A stretch of DNA of 64,000 bases from Abditibacterium sp. (GCA_030448265.1 JAUJNG010000002.1:372001-436000), one strand, 5' to 3'. Positions 40,634 through 51,905 are shown, counted from the first letter of the stretch. Notes: generated by a model not told the origin, from the letters alone. A program made the numbers and translations.

Positions 40634-42870
40634 GAAAGCACTTCCGGTGCGGCGGTCGCGGTGTTCTGGGAATCAAAGCGCAGCAAGCGCAAGCCGTTAA
40701 AAACGACCAGCAGGCTGGCGCCCATATCGGCGAAAACGGCCATCCACAGCGTGGCGTGGCCCGTCAGAGCGAGCGCGAAAAACACGATTTTTACACCGAT
40801 GGAAAAGGCGATGTTTTGGGCCAGAATCGTCCCCGTCTGGCGGCTGAGGCGAATGAAAAGCGGCAGTTTGCGGAGGTCGTCCTGCATCAAAGCCACGTCT
40901 GCGGTTTCGATGGCGGTGTCGGTGCCTGCCGCGCCCATCGCAAAACCGACCGAGGCTTTAGCGAGCGCGGGCGCATCGTTGATGCCGTCGCCCACCATGC
41001 CGACCGTGCCGTATTTTTGGAGCAAACCACCGATGGCGCTGAACTTGTCTTCGGGCAATAGGTCGCCGCGCGCGTCGTCAATTCCGACCTGGCGCGCGAT
41101 GGCGCTGGCTGTGGTCTGGTTGTCGCCGGTGAGCATCACGCTTTGCACACTCAACTCGTGAAGTTGGCGCAGCGCCTGGATGCTGCTTTCGCGCAGCGTG
41201 TCCGCCACGCCCAGAACGGCCAGGGCTTCACGCTCGTTGGTGAGAACCACCGTCGTTTTGCCCTCGCGTTCAAGGCGCTCCAATTCGGCTTCCACGCGCG
41301 GGCTGCACACCCCGTTTTCTTCGGCCAAGCGGTGATTGCCGATGAAATAGAGCACCTTTCCAACCCTGCCCTTCACACCGCGTCCGGTGAGAGATTCAAA
41401 TTCGGTAACAGGCAGAAGTTCGCCCGATTTTTTGACACTTTCCAAGCGGGCCGGATCGGTCGAGCCAGCCTCCGTGTTCTTCGCGCCCGTCCACGCCGCG
41501 ACGATGGCCGACGCGACGGGATGCTCGGACGGCGCATCCAGACTCGCGGCCAGTTGGAGCAGAGCCTCTTTGTCCCACTGCATCATGCCGCCAGACTCGT
41601 TCAACACCACGATGTCGGTCACGACGGGTTTTCCGTGTGTGAGCGTGCCGGTTTTGTCGAGCGCGACTGCGCGGAGCTTGCGGCCTGTTTCGAGGTAGGC
41701 GCCGCCTTTGACTAAAATTCCGCGCCGCGCCGCCGCCGCTAAACCGCTTACGACCGTGACGGGCGTTGAAATCACCAGGGCGCACGGACAGGCTACGACG
41801 AGTAGCACCAGCGCCTTATAAAGCCAGGGCTGGAACGGCTGCGCGAAAAGAAGTGGCGGCACAGCGGCAATTAAGATCGCGCCCAGCACGACGGCGGGCG
41901 TATAAAAGCGGGCGAAATTGTCGATGAAACGCTGGGTTGGTGCGCGCTGGGCCTGCGCTTCCTGCACGGCGCGGATGATGCGCGCCAGCGTGGTATCGCC
42001 ACTGCCAGAAGACACCCGAACTTCCAGGGCGCCGCGTTCGTTGACCGAACCCGCGAAAACGCTGTCGCCGCTCTTTTTGGCGACGGGCAGGCTTTCGCCG
42101 GTGATAGGCGCTTGATTCACGAACGATTCGCCGCTTGTAACGATTCCGTCGAGTGGGATGCGCTCGCCAGGCCGCACGCGCATGATTTGCCCGACTTGCA
42201 CTTTCGTCGCCGCGACTTCGTTCCACGCGCCGCCAACGCCCTGCACAAGGGCAGTTTCGGGCGCCATTTCGAGCAGTCCGCGAATCGCATTGCGCGCCCG
42301 TTCAAGCGAAAACGCTTCGATCATCTCGGCTACGCCGAAGAGAAACGTCACCATCGCCGCTTCGGGCCATTGTCCGATAAAAATCGCGCCTGCAACGGCC
42401 AAAGACATCAGGAAATTGATGTTGAGCGTGAGAGTTCGCAGCGCGATCCAGCCTTTGCGAAGCGTGTCGCGCCCGCCAGAGGCAATGGAAAGCAGCGCCA
42501 GAGCGATAACCGGCAGCGATCCTTCGTTGCCAGTCGCGTAAGCCACACCTTCGGATGCCAGCGCCGCCGCGCCCGAAACGCCCATCAACCATTTGGTTGT
42601 CAAGGTGGCGCCTTCGTGTTTGTGATGGTTGACCGTAGCGATGGTTTCGGCATCAGGCGCTGTGGTTTTGCGTTGCGCGCCCAAACCCAACGATTCCAGG
42701 GCCGAGAAAATAGCCTGGTCGTCGTCCAGCGTATGCGAAACGGTGAGTTCGCGCTGCATGGTGTTGAAATCGAGCCTCTCGATGCCCTGCACCGGCTTCA
42801 AGCGATTGCGAACCAACTGCTCTTCAGTCGGGCAGCACATTCCAGAGATTGAAAATTGAGATTGCTTCAT
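40630..42870 (-). CDS. P1B-2-type (Zn/Cd/Pb) metal-transporting ATPase
   Basis: A 746-residue ATPase. The N-terminal metal domain has GMCCPTEEQLVRNRL, with the CC-x-x-E ligand set of Zn/Cd/Pb domains instead of GMxCxxC. The membrane site is CPCALVISTPVTVVSGLAAA, matching ZntA/CadA rather than CopA. Phosphorylation motif LDKTGTLTHGKP, SEHPVA and [12 protein letters not shown] are intact. A His-containing linker (TVNHHKHEG) follows the N-terminal domain. It lies between a ZIP transporter gene and the czcA-like gene in one minus-strand operon and would move metal from cytoplasm to periplasm for the RND pump. Confidence 0.93.
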   Translation of the reverse strand: MKQSQFSISGMCCPTEEQLVRNRLKPVQGIERLDFNTMQRELTVSHTLDDDQAIFSALESLGLGAQRKTTAPDAETIATVNHHKHEGATLTTKWLMGVSGAAALASEGVAYATGNEGSLPVIALALLSIASGGRDTLRKGWIALRTLTLNINFLMSLAVAGAIFIGQWPEAAMVTFLFGVAEMIEAFSLERARNAIRGLLEMAPETALVQGVGGAWNEVAATKVQVGQIMRVRPGERIPLDGIVTSGESFVNQAPITGESLPVAKKSGDSVFAGSVNERGALEVRVSSGSGDTTLARIIRAVQEAQAQRAPTQRFIDNFARFYTPAVVLGAILIAAVPPLLFAQPFQPWLYKALVLLVVACPCALVISTPVTVVSGLAAAARRGILVKGGAYLETGRKLRAVALDKTGTLTHGKPVVTDIVVLNESGGMMQWDKEALLQLAASLDAPSEHPVASAIVAAWTGAKNTEAGSTDPARLESVKKSGELLPVTEFESLTGRGVKGRVGKVLYFIGNHRLAEENGVCSPRVEAELERLEREGKTTVVLTNEREALAVLGVADTLRESSIQALRQLHELSVQSVMLTGDNQTTASAIARQVGIDDARGDLLPEDKFSAIGGLLQKYGTVGMVGDGINDAPALAKASVGFAMGAAGTDTAIETADVALMQDDLRKLPLFIRLSRQTGTILAQNIAFSIGVKIVFFALALTGHATLWMAVFADMGASLLVVFNGLRLLRFDSQNTATAAPEVLS

Positions 42871-42888
42871 AGTGTTTGGTTGAAAAGG

Positions 42889-43638
42889 TCAGCGCTCCAG
42901 CGCCAACAGGGAGAACATAAGAGCCACCCCCGCGCTGGCGGCGAGCAATTGAGCCAGCGAATGAAGCGGACGTTTCTCACGGTGCAGTTGGGGCACGAGG
43001 TCACAGCCCGCAATATAAATGAAACCCCCTGCCGCAAATGGCAGGATGTCATTCACAAAGGGAGTCGCGTAGGAACCGATGCACAGCACCGCAACGGCCC
43101 CCAGCAAGGCCGCGCATCCGGCGAAAAAGTTGAGACGCAGAGCCTGGCCGCGAGCGTAACCAGCATGAACTAAAACCGCGAAATTGCCAATTTCCTGCGG
43201 AATTTCGTGCATCACAACTGCAAGGGTGGTCGCCAATCCCACCGCAGGGCCAGCTTGAAAGGAAGCGCCAATGAGCACGCCATCCACGAAGTTGTGAATC
43301 CCATTGGCGACAAGGTTCATCGGCCCCACGGGGTGGATGTGACCACTCGCCTCCAAATCGTGTTCGTGTCGCCAATGGAGAAACTTTTCCAACACGAAAA
43401 AGCCGGCGATGCCCGCCAGAATCAGCGCTGGAACGCGCGGCCCCTGGCCTAACCGCTCGAACGCTTCGGGGATGAGGTGGATAAAGGCATCGCCCAAGAG
43501 CGCCCCCACCGCCAGTGCCACCAAAACGAAGAGTGCGCGGTGCAACGTCTTTTCGCGCAACGACAGCATCGCCACTCCGACAAGTGAAATCAGCGAGACA
43601 ACGCTTACGCTCCCCAGCGTCCAGAGCCAGATGTTCAA
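42889..43638 (-). CDS. ZIP-family divalent metal transporter
   Basis: A 249-residue membrane protein with eight predicted helices. Metal-site helices are recognisable: GDAFIHLIPEAFERLG, GIHNFVDGVLIG (helix IV with His and Asp) and VVMHEIPQEIGNFAVL (helix V with HEIPQE). A short variable loop contains His residues (LHWRHEHDLEASGHIH). ZIP proteins normally bring Zn2+ or other divalent ions into the cytoplasm, so its place in an efflux operon is odd, though it occurs in other zinc-handling clusters. It lies 12 nt after the adaptor stop... direction considered, it is transcribed after the czcB-like gene. Confidence 0.9.
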   Translation of the reverse strand: MNIWLWTLGSVSVVSLISLVGVAMLSLREKTLHRALFVLVALAVGALLGDAFIHLIPEAFERLGQGPRVPALILAGIAGFFVLEKFLHWRHEHDLEASGHIHPVGPMNLVANGIHNFVDGVLIGASFQAGPAVGLATTLAVVMHEIPQEIGNFAVLVHAGYARGQALRLNFFAGCAALLGAVAVLCIGSYATPFVNDILPFAAGGFIYIAGCDLVPQLHREKRPLHSLAQLLAASAGVALMFSLLALER

Positions 43639-43650
43639 ATTCGTTTTCCT

Positions 43651-45816
43651 TTAATGTTCGTGTCCCAGTTCAGCTTTCATAGCCTGCGCTTTGACCATGA
43701 ACGCGCCTTTTACCACGGCGCGATCCCCAGGTTTGAGGCCGTTTTTGATGTAGGTTTGCCCGCCGGTTGTGGCGCCGGTTTCAACTTCGCGCGCTTCAAA
43801 CTGGCCCGCTTTCTCGCCCGCGACGAAAACCACCCGCTTGCCTTCCAAGTCCTGCACCGCCTCGGCAGGAACCATCATGGCGAGGCTTTGACTGCCGCTC
43901 CCAATCGTGCCGCGCGCGAACATTCCAGGCCGCAAAGCGTGACCGCTTTGGGCGGCGGGGTTGGAAACCTCAGCGTGGGCTTCGACGGTGCGGGTTTTGG
44001 GGTCAAGCTCGGTGTGAATGAGTTCCACGCGCCCCAAAAAGGTTCGGTTAGGAACGGCATCCACCCGAACACTGACCGGAGCGCCAACGCGAACGCGGGA
44101 AATGTCGCGCTCCGGCAGGTTCATATCCACATGAACCGTCGCCAAGTTCACGATTGTCATTAAGTTTTTGTCGGCTTCGATGACCTCGCCCTGTGCCACG
44201 TCGCGCGCCTGCACGATGCCTGTGAGCGGCGCGCGGATCGGCACCATGGCGCTGCCTCCTGGCGCCGATTTAAGAAGGGAAAGCGCGGTTTGCGCGGCAT
44301 TGAGGTCGCTTTGCGCCGAAACCAAAACGGCCCGCGCGCTTTGGATTTGTGCGGTGTTGTTGAGGTTTTGGCGAAGAATCGAGCTTTCACGCCGCAGCGC
44401 GGCGTTGCTGACGATCAAGGTCTGGCGCGCTTTGGTGAGCGCGTTTTGTGCGTTTTCCAGATTCGCTCGCGCACCCGAAAACTCGCGCCGATTGGCGAGG
44501 TTGCCACCGAAAATCAGGCGTTCGCGCTCCAAAACGCTGCGGGCCGCTCGCAACCCTTCGCGCGCGCGCTGCGCCTGGGCGTTGCGGGTGCGCTCGTCGG
44601 CCTGGGCGCTCGCCAAACGCGCCTGAGCCTCGCCCACTTCGGCGCTTCCGGCGACGTTGGAGGTCGCTAAACGACGCTGGCGTTCGAGTTCCCGTGTGGC
44701 GGCGCGTTCATCGGCCTGGGCAGTTTCGAGTCTGGCGGTCGCGGTGTCGAACGCGGTCTGGGCCGCTTCTAAATCGCGCGTGGAAACCAAACCCTCGGCG
44801 GCCAGTGACTTCGAGCGGCTTAAGTTGGCGCGTGTGGTTGCGACTTCGCTCCCCGCTACTGCCCGTGCCGATTGCGCGGCCACCAAAACGCGGCGCGCTT
44901 CTTCGACTGGCCGCGAACTGTAACCGCCGCCCGCCGCGATCTGGCGGCGACGCGCCAACTCTGCGCGCGCCGACCTCACCGAGGCAGTCGCGTTGCTTTG
45001 CGCGGCTTCGGCGCTTCGCAAACTTTCGAGTGCGCTGGCGTATTGACTCCGCGCCGCTTCGAGCGAGGGCCGCGCGAAACTTCCCGCTTTGGCCAATCGC
45101 ACGACATTTTCGAGCGCGGCGCGCGCCTGTCGCACGGCGGTTTCCTGGGCACGCACTTCGGCGGCGGCGTCAATTTGCGCGCGGCGCGCGGTTTCGAGTG
45201 GGGCTCGTGAAAAGACGCCCGCGCGCGCTTGCTTTTGGGTTACGTCGAAGTTGGAGCGCGCGTTTTGAAGCCGCACGACGGCTTGAGAAAAAGCGGCCTG
45301 GGCTTCGCCAACGCTGCGGCTCTCGACCAAAGCGAGCGTTTGTCCTTGTTTGACGCGCGCTCCGATGGAAACGAAAAGCCGCGTGATGCGCCCTGGCACC
45401 ACCGACGCGACACGCGCCACGTTGTCGGGTGAGGCTTCGATTTGGCCGTTGAAGGGCAAACCGGAAACTTGCGGCTTCAAAGCAACGGGCGCAAGTTCGA
45501 TTTGCGCCGATTCGAGGGCTTCGGGCGAAAACGAAATCGCTTCGCCTTCACCGTGTTCCTCGTGTCCTTCTTCACCCTCGGCGTGACCACTTTCTTCGTG
45601 GCCCCCCTCTTCGTGGCCCCCCCCTTCGTGGGCGCCTTCTTCGTGACCGCTTTCTTCCGTCACCTTGGCAGCTTCATTGGTGCCGAAGTTGGCGGGCGGA
45701 TTGGGCGCGGTGCTGCGTCCGAGCAGAAAAGCCAGCAATCCGGCGCCCACAACAGCGGCTCCGGCAGCAGGCAACGCGATGTTTCGTGTGCTTTTGGTGG
45801 ATGGATTGGAGTTCAT
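43651..45816 (-). CDS. czcB: CzcB-like RND adaptor with His-rich N-terminus and long coiled coil
   Basis: A 721-residue HlyD-family adaptor. One membrane anchor or uncleaved signal (ALPAAGAAVVGAGLLAFLLG, about 14-33) is followed by a His/Glu/Gly-rich stretch about 52-92 (repeats of GHEEGGHEESGH) that should bind zinc-type ions. The lipoyl half starts at VASVVPGRITRLFVSIGARV. The Arg/Ala/Glu-rich coiled coil spans about residues 165-520, much longer than in CzcB/CusB. The second lipoyl half and barrel follow (VPIRAPLTGIVQARDVAQGE). It is placed between the czcC-like and ZIP genes. Confidence 0.9.
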   Translation of the reverse strand: MNSNPSTKSTRNIALPAAGAAVVGAGLLAFLLGRSTAPNPPANFGTNEAAKVTEESGHEEGAHEGGGHEEGGHEESGHAEGEEGHEEHGEGEAISFSPEALESAQIELAPVALKPQVSGLPFNGQIEASPDNVARVASVVPGRITRLFVSIGARVKQGQTLALVESRSVGEAQAAFSQAVVRLQNARSNFDVTQKQARAGVFSRAPLETARRAQIDAAAEVRAQETAVRQARAALENVVRLAKAGSFARPSLEAARSQYASALESLRSAEAAQSNATASVRSARAELARRRQIAAGGGYSSRPVEEARRVLVAAQSARAVAGSEVATTRANLSRSKSLAAEGLVSTRDLEAAQTAFDTATARLETAQADERAATRELERQRRLATSNVAGSAEVGEAQARLASAQADERTRNAQAQRAREGLRAARSVLERERLIFGGNLANRREFSGARANLENAQNALTKARQTLIVSNAALRRESSILRQNLNNTAQIQSARAVLVSAQSDLNAAQTALSLLKSAPGGSAMVPIRAPLTGIVQARDVAQGEVIEADKNLMTIVNLATVHVDMNLPERDISRVRVGAPVSVRVDAVPNRTFLGRVELIHTELDPKTRTVEAHAEVSNPAAQSGHALRPGMFARGTIGSGSQSLAMMVPAEAVQDLEGKRVVFVAGEKAGQFEAREVETGATTGGQTYIKNGLKPGDRAVVKGAFMVKAQAMKAELGHEH

Positions 45817-47469
45817 TTAGCGGTCTCCTCCCTGGGATGTGGCCGGTGGATTGGGGCTTGGCGCCATGCCGCGCGGATTGAGCTGCGAGGTGGTATTGGG
45901 CGCAGCGTCTCTTTCGGGCAACGTGCCTGGAGCGGCGGTGCCAGGTAAAGCGACGGGGCCGCTTGGATTGGCAATCGCTCCCGTTAAATCGGGCAGACCG
46001 GCGCCGAGGGCGCTTTCGAGCGCGGCTTCTCCACTCCGCGTGCCGACGAGGGCTTGCAGATATTCGGTTTGCACTTGGCGCAAGGTGCGCTGCGCTTCCA
46101 AAACTTCCAAGTAAGTCGAGGCGCCCTGCGCGTAACCGATCTGAGTTTTTCGCAGCAGATCGAGGGTTTGCGGCACGATGCCGGTGCGGTAGGTTCCAAC
46201 GGTCTGGCGCTGTTGCTGAAGGCGAATCAGGGCTTGTTCGACTTGTGTGGCGGCTTGGGCGCGGAGCAGATTGATACGCGCTTCCTGCGCGCGCACTTCG
46301 GCTTGCGCGGCCCGCTTTTGCGCGCCAATTGAACCGAAATCAAAGAGCGGAACGCTGACAACGGCGCGAAGGGCGGTGGAGCCGTCGCGTCCAAAAAACG
46401 AGGAGCGACGCGCCTGAATCTCGATTTGAGGCAATCGGCCACGACCAATAGCCGCAACCTGAGCGCGCTGTGCTTCGAGCGTGGCCTGCGCTCCTACGAT
46501 GTCGGGCCTCACCAAAGCGCCGGACAAAAATTGTTCGCGCTGTGCAATTAAATTAGAGCCGATCTGTGAAGACGCGCCAACAGTTGGATTCTGTAGCACG
46601 CCGCGAGGTGATGTTGGCTGAGGCGGCGTGTTGGAAAGCGGCGGCGAGATTGGGACGCCACCGACGGAACTTATGCCGCTCGTAGCAGCGCCCGCAAGCC
46701 CAGGATTAGCAAGTGTTAATGGCGTTCTGAGAAGGTCGGTCAGAGCGCTTGAAACCGGTAACAGCACGCGAACCGGAGTTTGCGGCGCCTGTCCAATCAG
46801 GGCATTGAGAGCCGCGCGACGCGCCAGACGCTCGGCGCGTGCGCTGGCCAGATCGTTTTGAACGCGCAGAAGCTCCAGTTCCGCGCGCTGCACCTGAACT
46901 GGGGGAACATCACCCAGTTGCGCTTTACGAGCGGCAGCGTCGCGGAACAGGCGCGCGATTTCGATCCCGCTTTGTCCGAGATTCTCCGCTTCCTGCGCGG
47001 CGAATAAATCGGCGGCGGCGTTCTTGACTTGGACAACTAAAGATCGCTGGGCCAGTGTGAGTTCAGCTTCGGCGCGGCGCAGTTCGGCCTCTGCGACGCC
47101 TCTTTGTGCGCGGCGCTGGCCAAAGAGATCGAGGGGCTGCGAAAGGATGATTTCCTCGTCGCGGGCCTCACGACTTCCTGTAAAACCTGGCACCATCTGC
47201 AACTGCGGATTAGGAAAGGCGCGAACGGCTCCGGCACGCTGGCGCACAGCCTCGCGGTTCTCCCTGGCGATAGGAAGTTGCGGATTATTTTGAAGTGTGC
47301 GCGCGATGAGTTCGTCGAGCGCGATTTCAGGTTCGGTGGAAGTAACCGGCGCGACGAGGGGCGCGGGTGGTGGCGATGGGTTTGGGTTTTCCTGCGCTTT
47401 GGCCGTAACAGTGGCGAGCGCAGAACAGCTAAAAAGAAAGAATATGGGTCGCAAGGGGTCTCCTGACAC
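45817..47469 (-). CDS. czcC: CzcC-like TolC-family outer-membrane channel
   Basis: A 550-residue outer-membrane factor with two OEP repeats (LDELIARTLQNNPQLPIARE and LFGQRRAQRGVAEAELRRAE; FGSIGAQKRAAQAEVRAQEA). Residues about 253-305 form a Pro/Ser/Gly-rich linker between the repeats, as in the copper-island channel. A GTG at 47469 is used; a TTG five codons later stands closer to an AGGAG site and may be the true start. The hydrophobic segment IFFLFSCSALATVTAKAQ serves as signal peptide either way. The C-terminal 50 residues are Pro-rich. Confidence 0.88.
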   Translation of the reverse strand: MSGDPLRPIFFLFSCSALATVTAKAQENPNPSPPPAPLVAPVTSTEPEIALDELIARTLQNNPQLPIARENREAVRQRAGAVRAFPNPQLQMVPGFTGSREARDEEIILSQPLDLFGQRRAQRGVAEAELRRAEAELTLAQRSLVVQVKNAAADLFAAQEAENLGQSGIEIARLFRDAAARKAQLGDVPPVQVQRAELELLRVQNDLASARAERLARRAALNALIGQAPQTPVRVLLPVSSALTDLLRTPLTLANPGLAGAATSGISSVGGVPISPPLSNTPPQPTSPRGVLQNPTVGASSQIGSNLIAQREQFLSGALVRPDIVGAQATLEAQRAQVAAIGRGRLPQIEIQARRSSFFGRDGSTALRAVVSVPLFDFGSIGAQKRAAQAEVRAQEARINLLRAQAATQVEQALIRLQQQRQTVGTYRTGIVPQTLDLLRKTQIGYAQGASTYLEVLEAQRTLRQVQTEYLQALVGTRSGEAALESALGAGLPDLTGAIANPSGPVALPGTAAPGTLPERDAAPNTTSQLNPRGMAPSPNPPATSQGGDR

Positions 47470-47562
47470 TTAAAATCGGGGGAGCCGAGGCGTCAGAAGG
47501 TGCGGCCAAAAAGAGAAAAGGCGCGCCGACGCTCACGGCTTGAAAACCGAAACAAAAAAGCG

Positions 47563-48063
47563 TCAGGCGAGGGGCGGGCCGCGAAGCGAGGGATGGGTGA
47601 AAAGAGTGGAGCTACGAGGTGGCCCGCGCGATTCGCGCGAACGCGGAACGGTGACCACACGCGGCGCTTCGAGCGCAACAACAGGCGGCAAAACAACCAC
47701 GAAGAGGAGCGGCGTTGGGGCTACAAAAGAAGCCGTGCGAGGCACGGATTGATCGGCGCTCTGCACCGTCATCGTGCAATGGCAATCGGCGATGCAAACG
47801 CCCATTTCCTGGAGATGAGCGGATGACTGGAAGTGCTCCTGTGCTTGAGTGAGCGAAGGGCCGCAGTTGGGATCGTGGTTGCTGGAAGGCACAGCGCAGC
47901 AGCAGGCCCAAGCGGTGACACCACAAACGCGGCCTTCACACTGCCAGAAGGCACCCGCGCGCGAGCCGAACGCCAACAGCACGATGGCAAAAATTGCCAG
48001 GTGCGGAAGCGTGCGGGCGATAAAGCGCGCGAAATGCAACTTCACAAAAAGGAATTCTACCAA
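47563..48063 (-). CDS. Secreted Cys-rich protein of the zinc-type island
   Basis: A 166-residue protein with a signal peptide (TLPHLAIFAIVLLAFGSRAG). The next section has many cysteines: FWQCEGRVCGVTAWACCCAV, DPNCGPS, MGVCIADCHCTM, with two His. The C-terminal third is Pro/Arg-rich and ends SLRGPPLA. It resembles the copper-island protein at 25677-26123 in layout (signal, Cys cluster, Pro-rich tail ending in a GPP/APP motif). It may bind metal in the periplasm. It lies 93 nt upstream of the czcC-like gene and may be the first gene of that operon. Confidence 0.6.
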   Translation of the reverse strand: MVEFLFVKLHFARFIARTLPHLAIFAIVLLAFGSRAGAFWQCEGRVCGVTAWACCCAVPSSNHDPNCGPSLTQAQEHFQSSAHLQEMGVCIADCHCTMTVQSADQSVPRTASFVAPTPLLFVVVLPPVVALEAPRVVTVPRSRESRGPPRSSTLFTHPSLRGPPLA

Positions 48064-48216
48064 AGGGCAGTCGCCGTGGATTTGATATGTGGAAGGCTTG
48101 CGGCAACATCACGCAACCAACCGGCGGCTCCGGTGCCAGTTGAAGCGGAGTTGTTCCCGCGTTGGTAATTAGTGTCTGGACAAACTAATTAGGGAATGAA
48201 GAATAAGCTGCAAACC

Positions 48217-48477
48217 TCACTCCTCCTTTCGCTTTTGCCACCTTAATCGCTGTGATTCAGCGATTCGCTGCTTTGTTTCCTCAGAAGACTTCACCCCTTG
48301 GCGTCTGCCGGTGCGCTCCCTCGGATTCCATGCCTCGACATCGGTCACACGCAGAGCGATATGCCCCACGATTTGTTGAGACGGCAGACGCTTTTCACTC
48401 ACGGCTTTATAGACAGCGTTGCGAGAGACGCCTTTGAGTTGTGCGACTTGACTCACCGAAAGGAATTGGTCGTTCAT
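48217..48477 (-). CDS. Excisionase-like helix-turn-helix protein
   Basis: An 86-residue protein. Residues 5-52 (FLSVSQVAQLKGVSRNAVYK, AVSEKRLPSQQIVGHIALRV, DVEAWNP) are a MerR-like winged helix of the excisionase/helix-turn-helix-17 type. The C-terminus (EETKQRIAESQRLRWQKRKE) is strongly basic. It is divergent from the recombinase gene 115 bp away. It is probably the recombination directionality factor or regulator of that recombinase. Confidence 0.78.
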   Translation of the reverse strand: MNDQFLSVSQVAQLKGVSRNAVYKAVSEKRLPSQQIVGHIALRVTDVEAWNPRERTGRRQGVKSSEETKQRIAESQRLRWQKRKEE

Positions 48478-48592
48478 GGAGGTTGAAATTGAATTTCACT
48501 GTAACAGAAAACTCTGCGATTGCCTTTTACTAAACAGTTGACATAGATAAACTTTAGGCTTATCTTGAAGCTGAAATCCGTAAGCGGACACT

Positions 48593-48719
48593 ATGCCTCT
48601 ACCCCAGCATCAAAACCAGAGAAGCGACGGTGAAATCGAGTTTCTCACGCCAGAACAACGCTTGGAAATCGTTGCCGACATCTTATCGACCATCGCGCTG
48701 CGAATCGTAAAACAAAACC

Positions 48720-48742
<23 letters not shown>
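48593..48742 (+). CDS. Small protein upstream of and overlapping the recombinase gene
   Basis: A 49-residue protein, starting MPLPQHQNQRSDGEIEFLTP and continuing EQRLEIVADILSTIALRIVK. It ends 23 nt inside the recombinase gene in another frame. The LTPEQRLEIVADIL helix is a pattern I recognise from short genes immediately upstream of large serine recombinases. Its function is unknown; translational coupling with the recombinase is likely. It may be a small partner or control peptide. Confidence 0.6.
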
Positions 48743-50446
<1,704 letters not shown>

Positions 50447-50525
50447 ATTTCGCCTTGCGGCCCCACAAATCTTACCGAATCGGGCCGCCCATTGGCAAGG
50501 GGCATTTCCATTTCAACGTCGAACC

Positions 50526-51086
50526 TCACGCGGTTTGGCCCGCGTGATAACCTTCGGCAATTTCCTCAATGAGTTTCTCGCAAAACGCGGGCAGATCGTC
50601 GGGCGTGCGGCTCGTGACCAGCCCCTGTTCGCACACCACTTCCTCATCGACCCAGTTGGCGCCGGCGTTTTCCAGATCGCGGCGAATCGAGTGATAGCTC
50701 GTCATCAGACGGCCATCGACCACATCGGCATTGATGAGCGTCCAGGGGCCGTGGCAAATCGCGCCCACCGGCAAACCGCGCTCGAAAAAGCCGCGCACAA
50801 AAGTAAGAGCCGCCTCATCGACGCGTAGTTTGTCAGGGTTAATGACTCCGCCTGGCAACACCAAAGCATCGTATTCGGCGGCGTTGACGTCGCTCACCAC
50901 CGCGTTGACACCGAAACTATCGCCCCATTCTTTGTCTTTCCAGCCGCGAATCTGGCCTGGCAGGAGCGACACGATAAAAGTTTGCGCGCCCGCCGCTTCG
51001 AGCGCCTTTTTCGGCTCGAACAACTCCGACTGCTCAAATCCATCGGTCGCCAGAATAGCGACTCGTTTGCCACTTATATTTTGCAT
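50526..51086 (-). CDS. DJ-1/PfpI-family protein
   Basis: A 186-residue class I glutamine-amidotransferase-fold protein of the PfpI/YhbO/DJ-1 group. It contains VAILATDGFEQSELFEPKKA, the YDALVLPGGVINPDKLR block and the nucleophile elbow VGAICHGPWTLI with the catalytic Cys. The conserved Glu near residue 20 is present. Members act as proteases, glyoxalases or protein/nucleotide deglycases; which activity applies cannot be told. It is the first gene on the chromosomal side of the tRNA. Confidence 0.92.
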   Translation of the reverse strand: MQNISGKRVAILATDGFEQSELFEPKKALEAAGAQTFIVSLLPGQIRGWKDKEWGDSFGVNAVVSDVNAAEYDALVLPGGVINPDKLRVDEAALTFVRGFFERGLPVGAICHGPWTLINADVVDGRLMTSYHSIRRDLENAGANWVDEEVVCEQGLVTSRTPDDLPAFCEKLIEEIAEGYHAGQTA

Positions 51087-51156
51087 GATAATTTTCCCCA
51101 GGAGTTTCCCCTCGAAAAATGCAAAGCCGGTGCCCCGCGATTTCTAAACTGGGCGT

Positions 51157-51864
51157 GTGCCCGCAATTTCCATCGTTATCCCCACTCTCAACGAAGCACC
51201 GCGCCTCGGCGCGCTGCTTTTGGCGCTGCAAAACCAAACTGACGCGCCCGACTTCGAAATTCTGGTCTGCGACGGCCAATCCAACGACACAACCCCGCAA
51301 ATCGCGCGCGATTTCCCCAACGTCACGCTTCTGGAAAGCGAAAGAGGAGTCTCGCGGCAGCGCAACCTCGGCGCGCACCGTGCCAGGGGCGAACTTCTCA
51401 TTTTTCTCGATGCCGACGACGCGCCCCATCCGCATTTTCTGGCTCGGATCTGGAAAAGTTACCGCCATTTCCCTTTCGCCGTCGCCTGTCCCTGGTTTGT
51501 CGCCGTCGATGGCGGATGGGGCGGCAAACTCTGCTATGGTCTCTTCAATCTCGGCTTTTTTCTGGGCCAATCGACGCTTCGCATGGGAAGCGGCGTCTGC
51601 CTCATCGCGCCGCGCGACAAATTCCTCGCCTGCGGCGGTTTCGATGAATCGCTCCATCTCGGCGAAGACATTCAACTGATTCGCAAACTTTGCCCGCGCT
51701 TTGGCCTGCACCGCCATTTGCTGATTCCGCTCGGCACCTCGGCGCGCCGTTTCGAGCGCGTCGGCGCCCTCAAACTAATGGGTTTTTACGCGCGTATCAC
51801 GCCGCTTTTGGTTCTGGGATGCTGGAAACGCCTGCAAAACGAGAAATACGATTCCCTCTCCTAA
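51157..51864 (+). CDS. Family 2 glycosyltransferase
   Basis: A 235-residue GT-A-fold glycosyltransferase with GTG start. AISIVIPTLNEAPRLGALLL, ILVCDGQSNDTTPQIARDFP and the metal-binding LLIFLDADDAPHP (DxD) are intact, as is SFGGFDESLHLGEDIQL-like ACGGFDESLHLGEDIQLI with the catalytic-base Glu-Asp. There is no membrane anchor apart from a weak C-terminal hydrophobic stretch (ITPLLVLGCW). The sugar and acceptor are unknown. It stands alone between the DJ-1 gene and the sigma factor operon. Confidence 0.9.
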   Translation: MPAISIVIPTLNEAPRLGALLLALQNQTDAPDFEILVCDGQSNDTTPQIARDFPNVTLLESERGVSRQRNLGAHRARGELLIFLDADDAPHPHFLARIWKSYRHFPFAVACPWFVAVDGGWGGKLCYGLFNLGFFLGQSTLRMGSGVCLIAPRDKFLACGGFDESLHLGEDIQLIRKLCPRFGLHRHLLIPLGTSARRFERVGALKLMGFYARITPLLVLGCWKRLQNEKYDSLS

Positions 51865-51905
51865 GCGCGAACATTTCGCCGCGCCCGCACCATCCAACCT
51901 CTTAA

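Noticed and set aside
44400-45350. Repetitive-looking GC-rich DNA in the CzcB-like gene, suspected tandem repeats
   Set aside because: The repetition follows heptads of Ala, Arg, Glu and Gln codons of a coiled coil; no unit recurs exactly.
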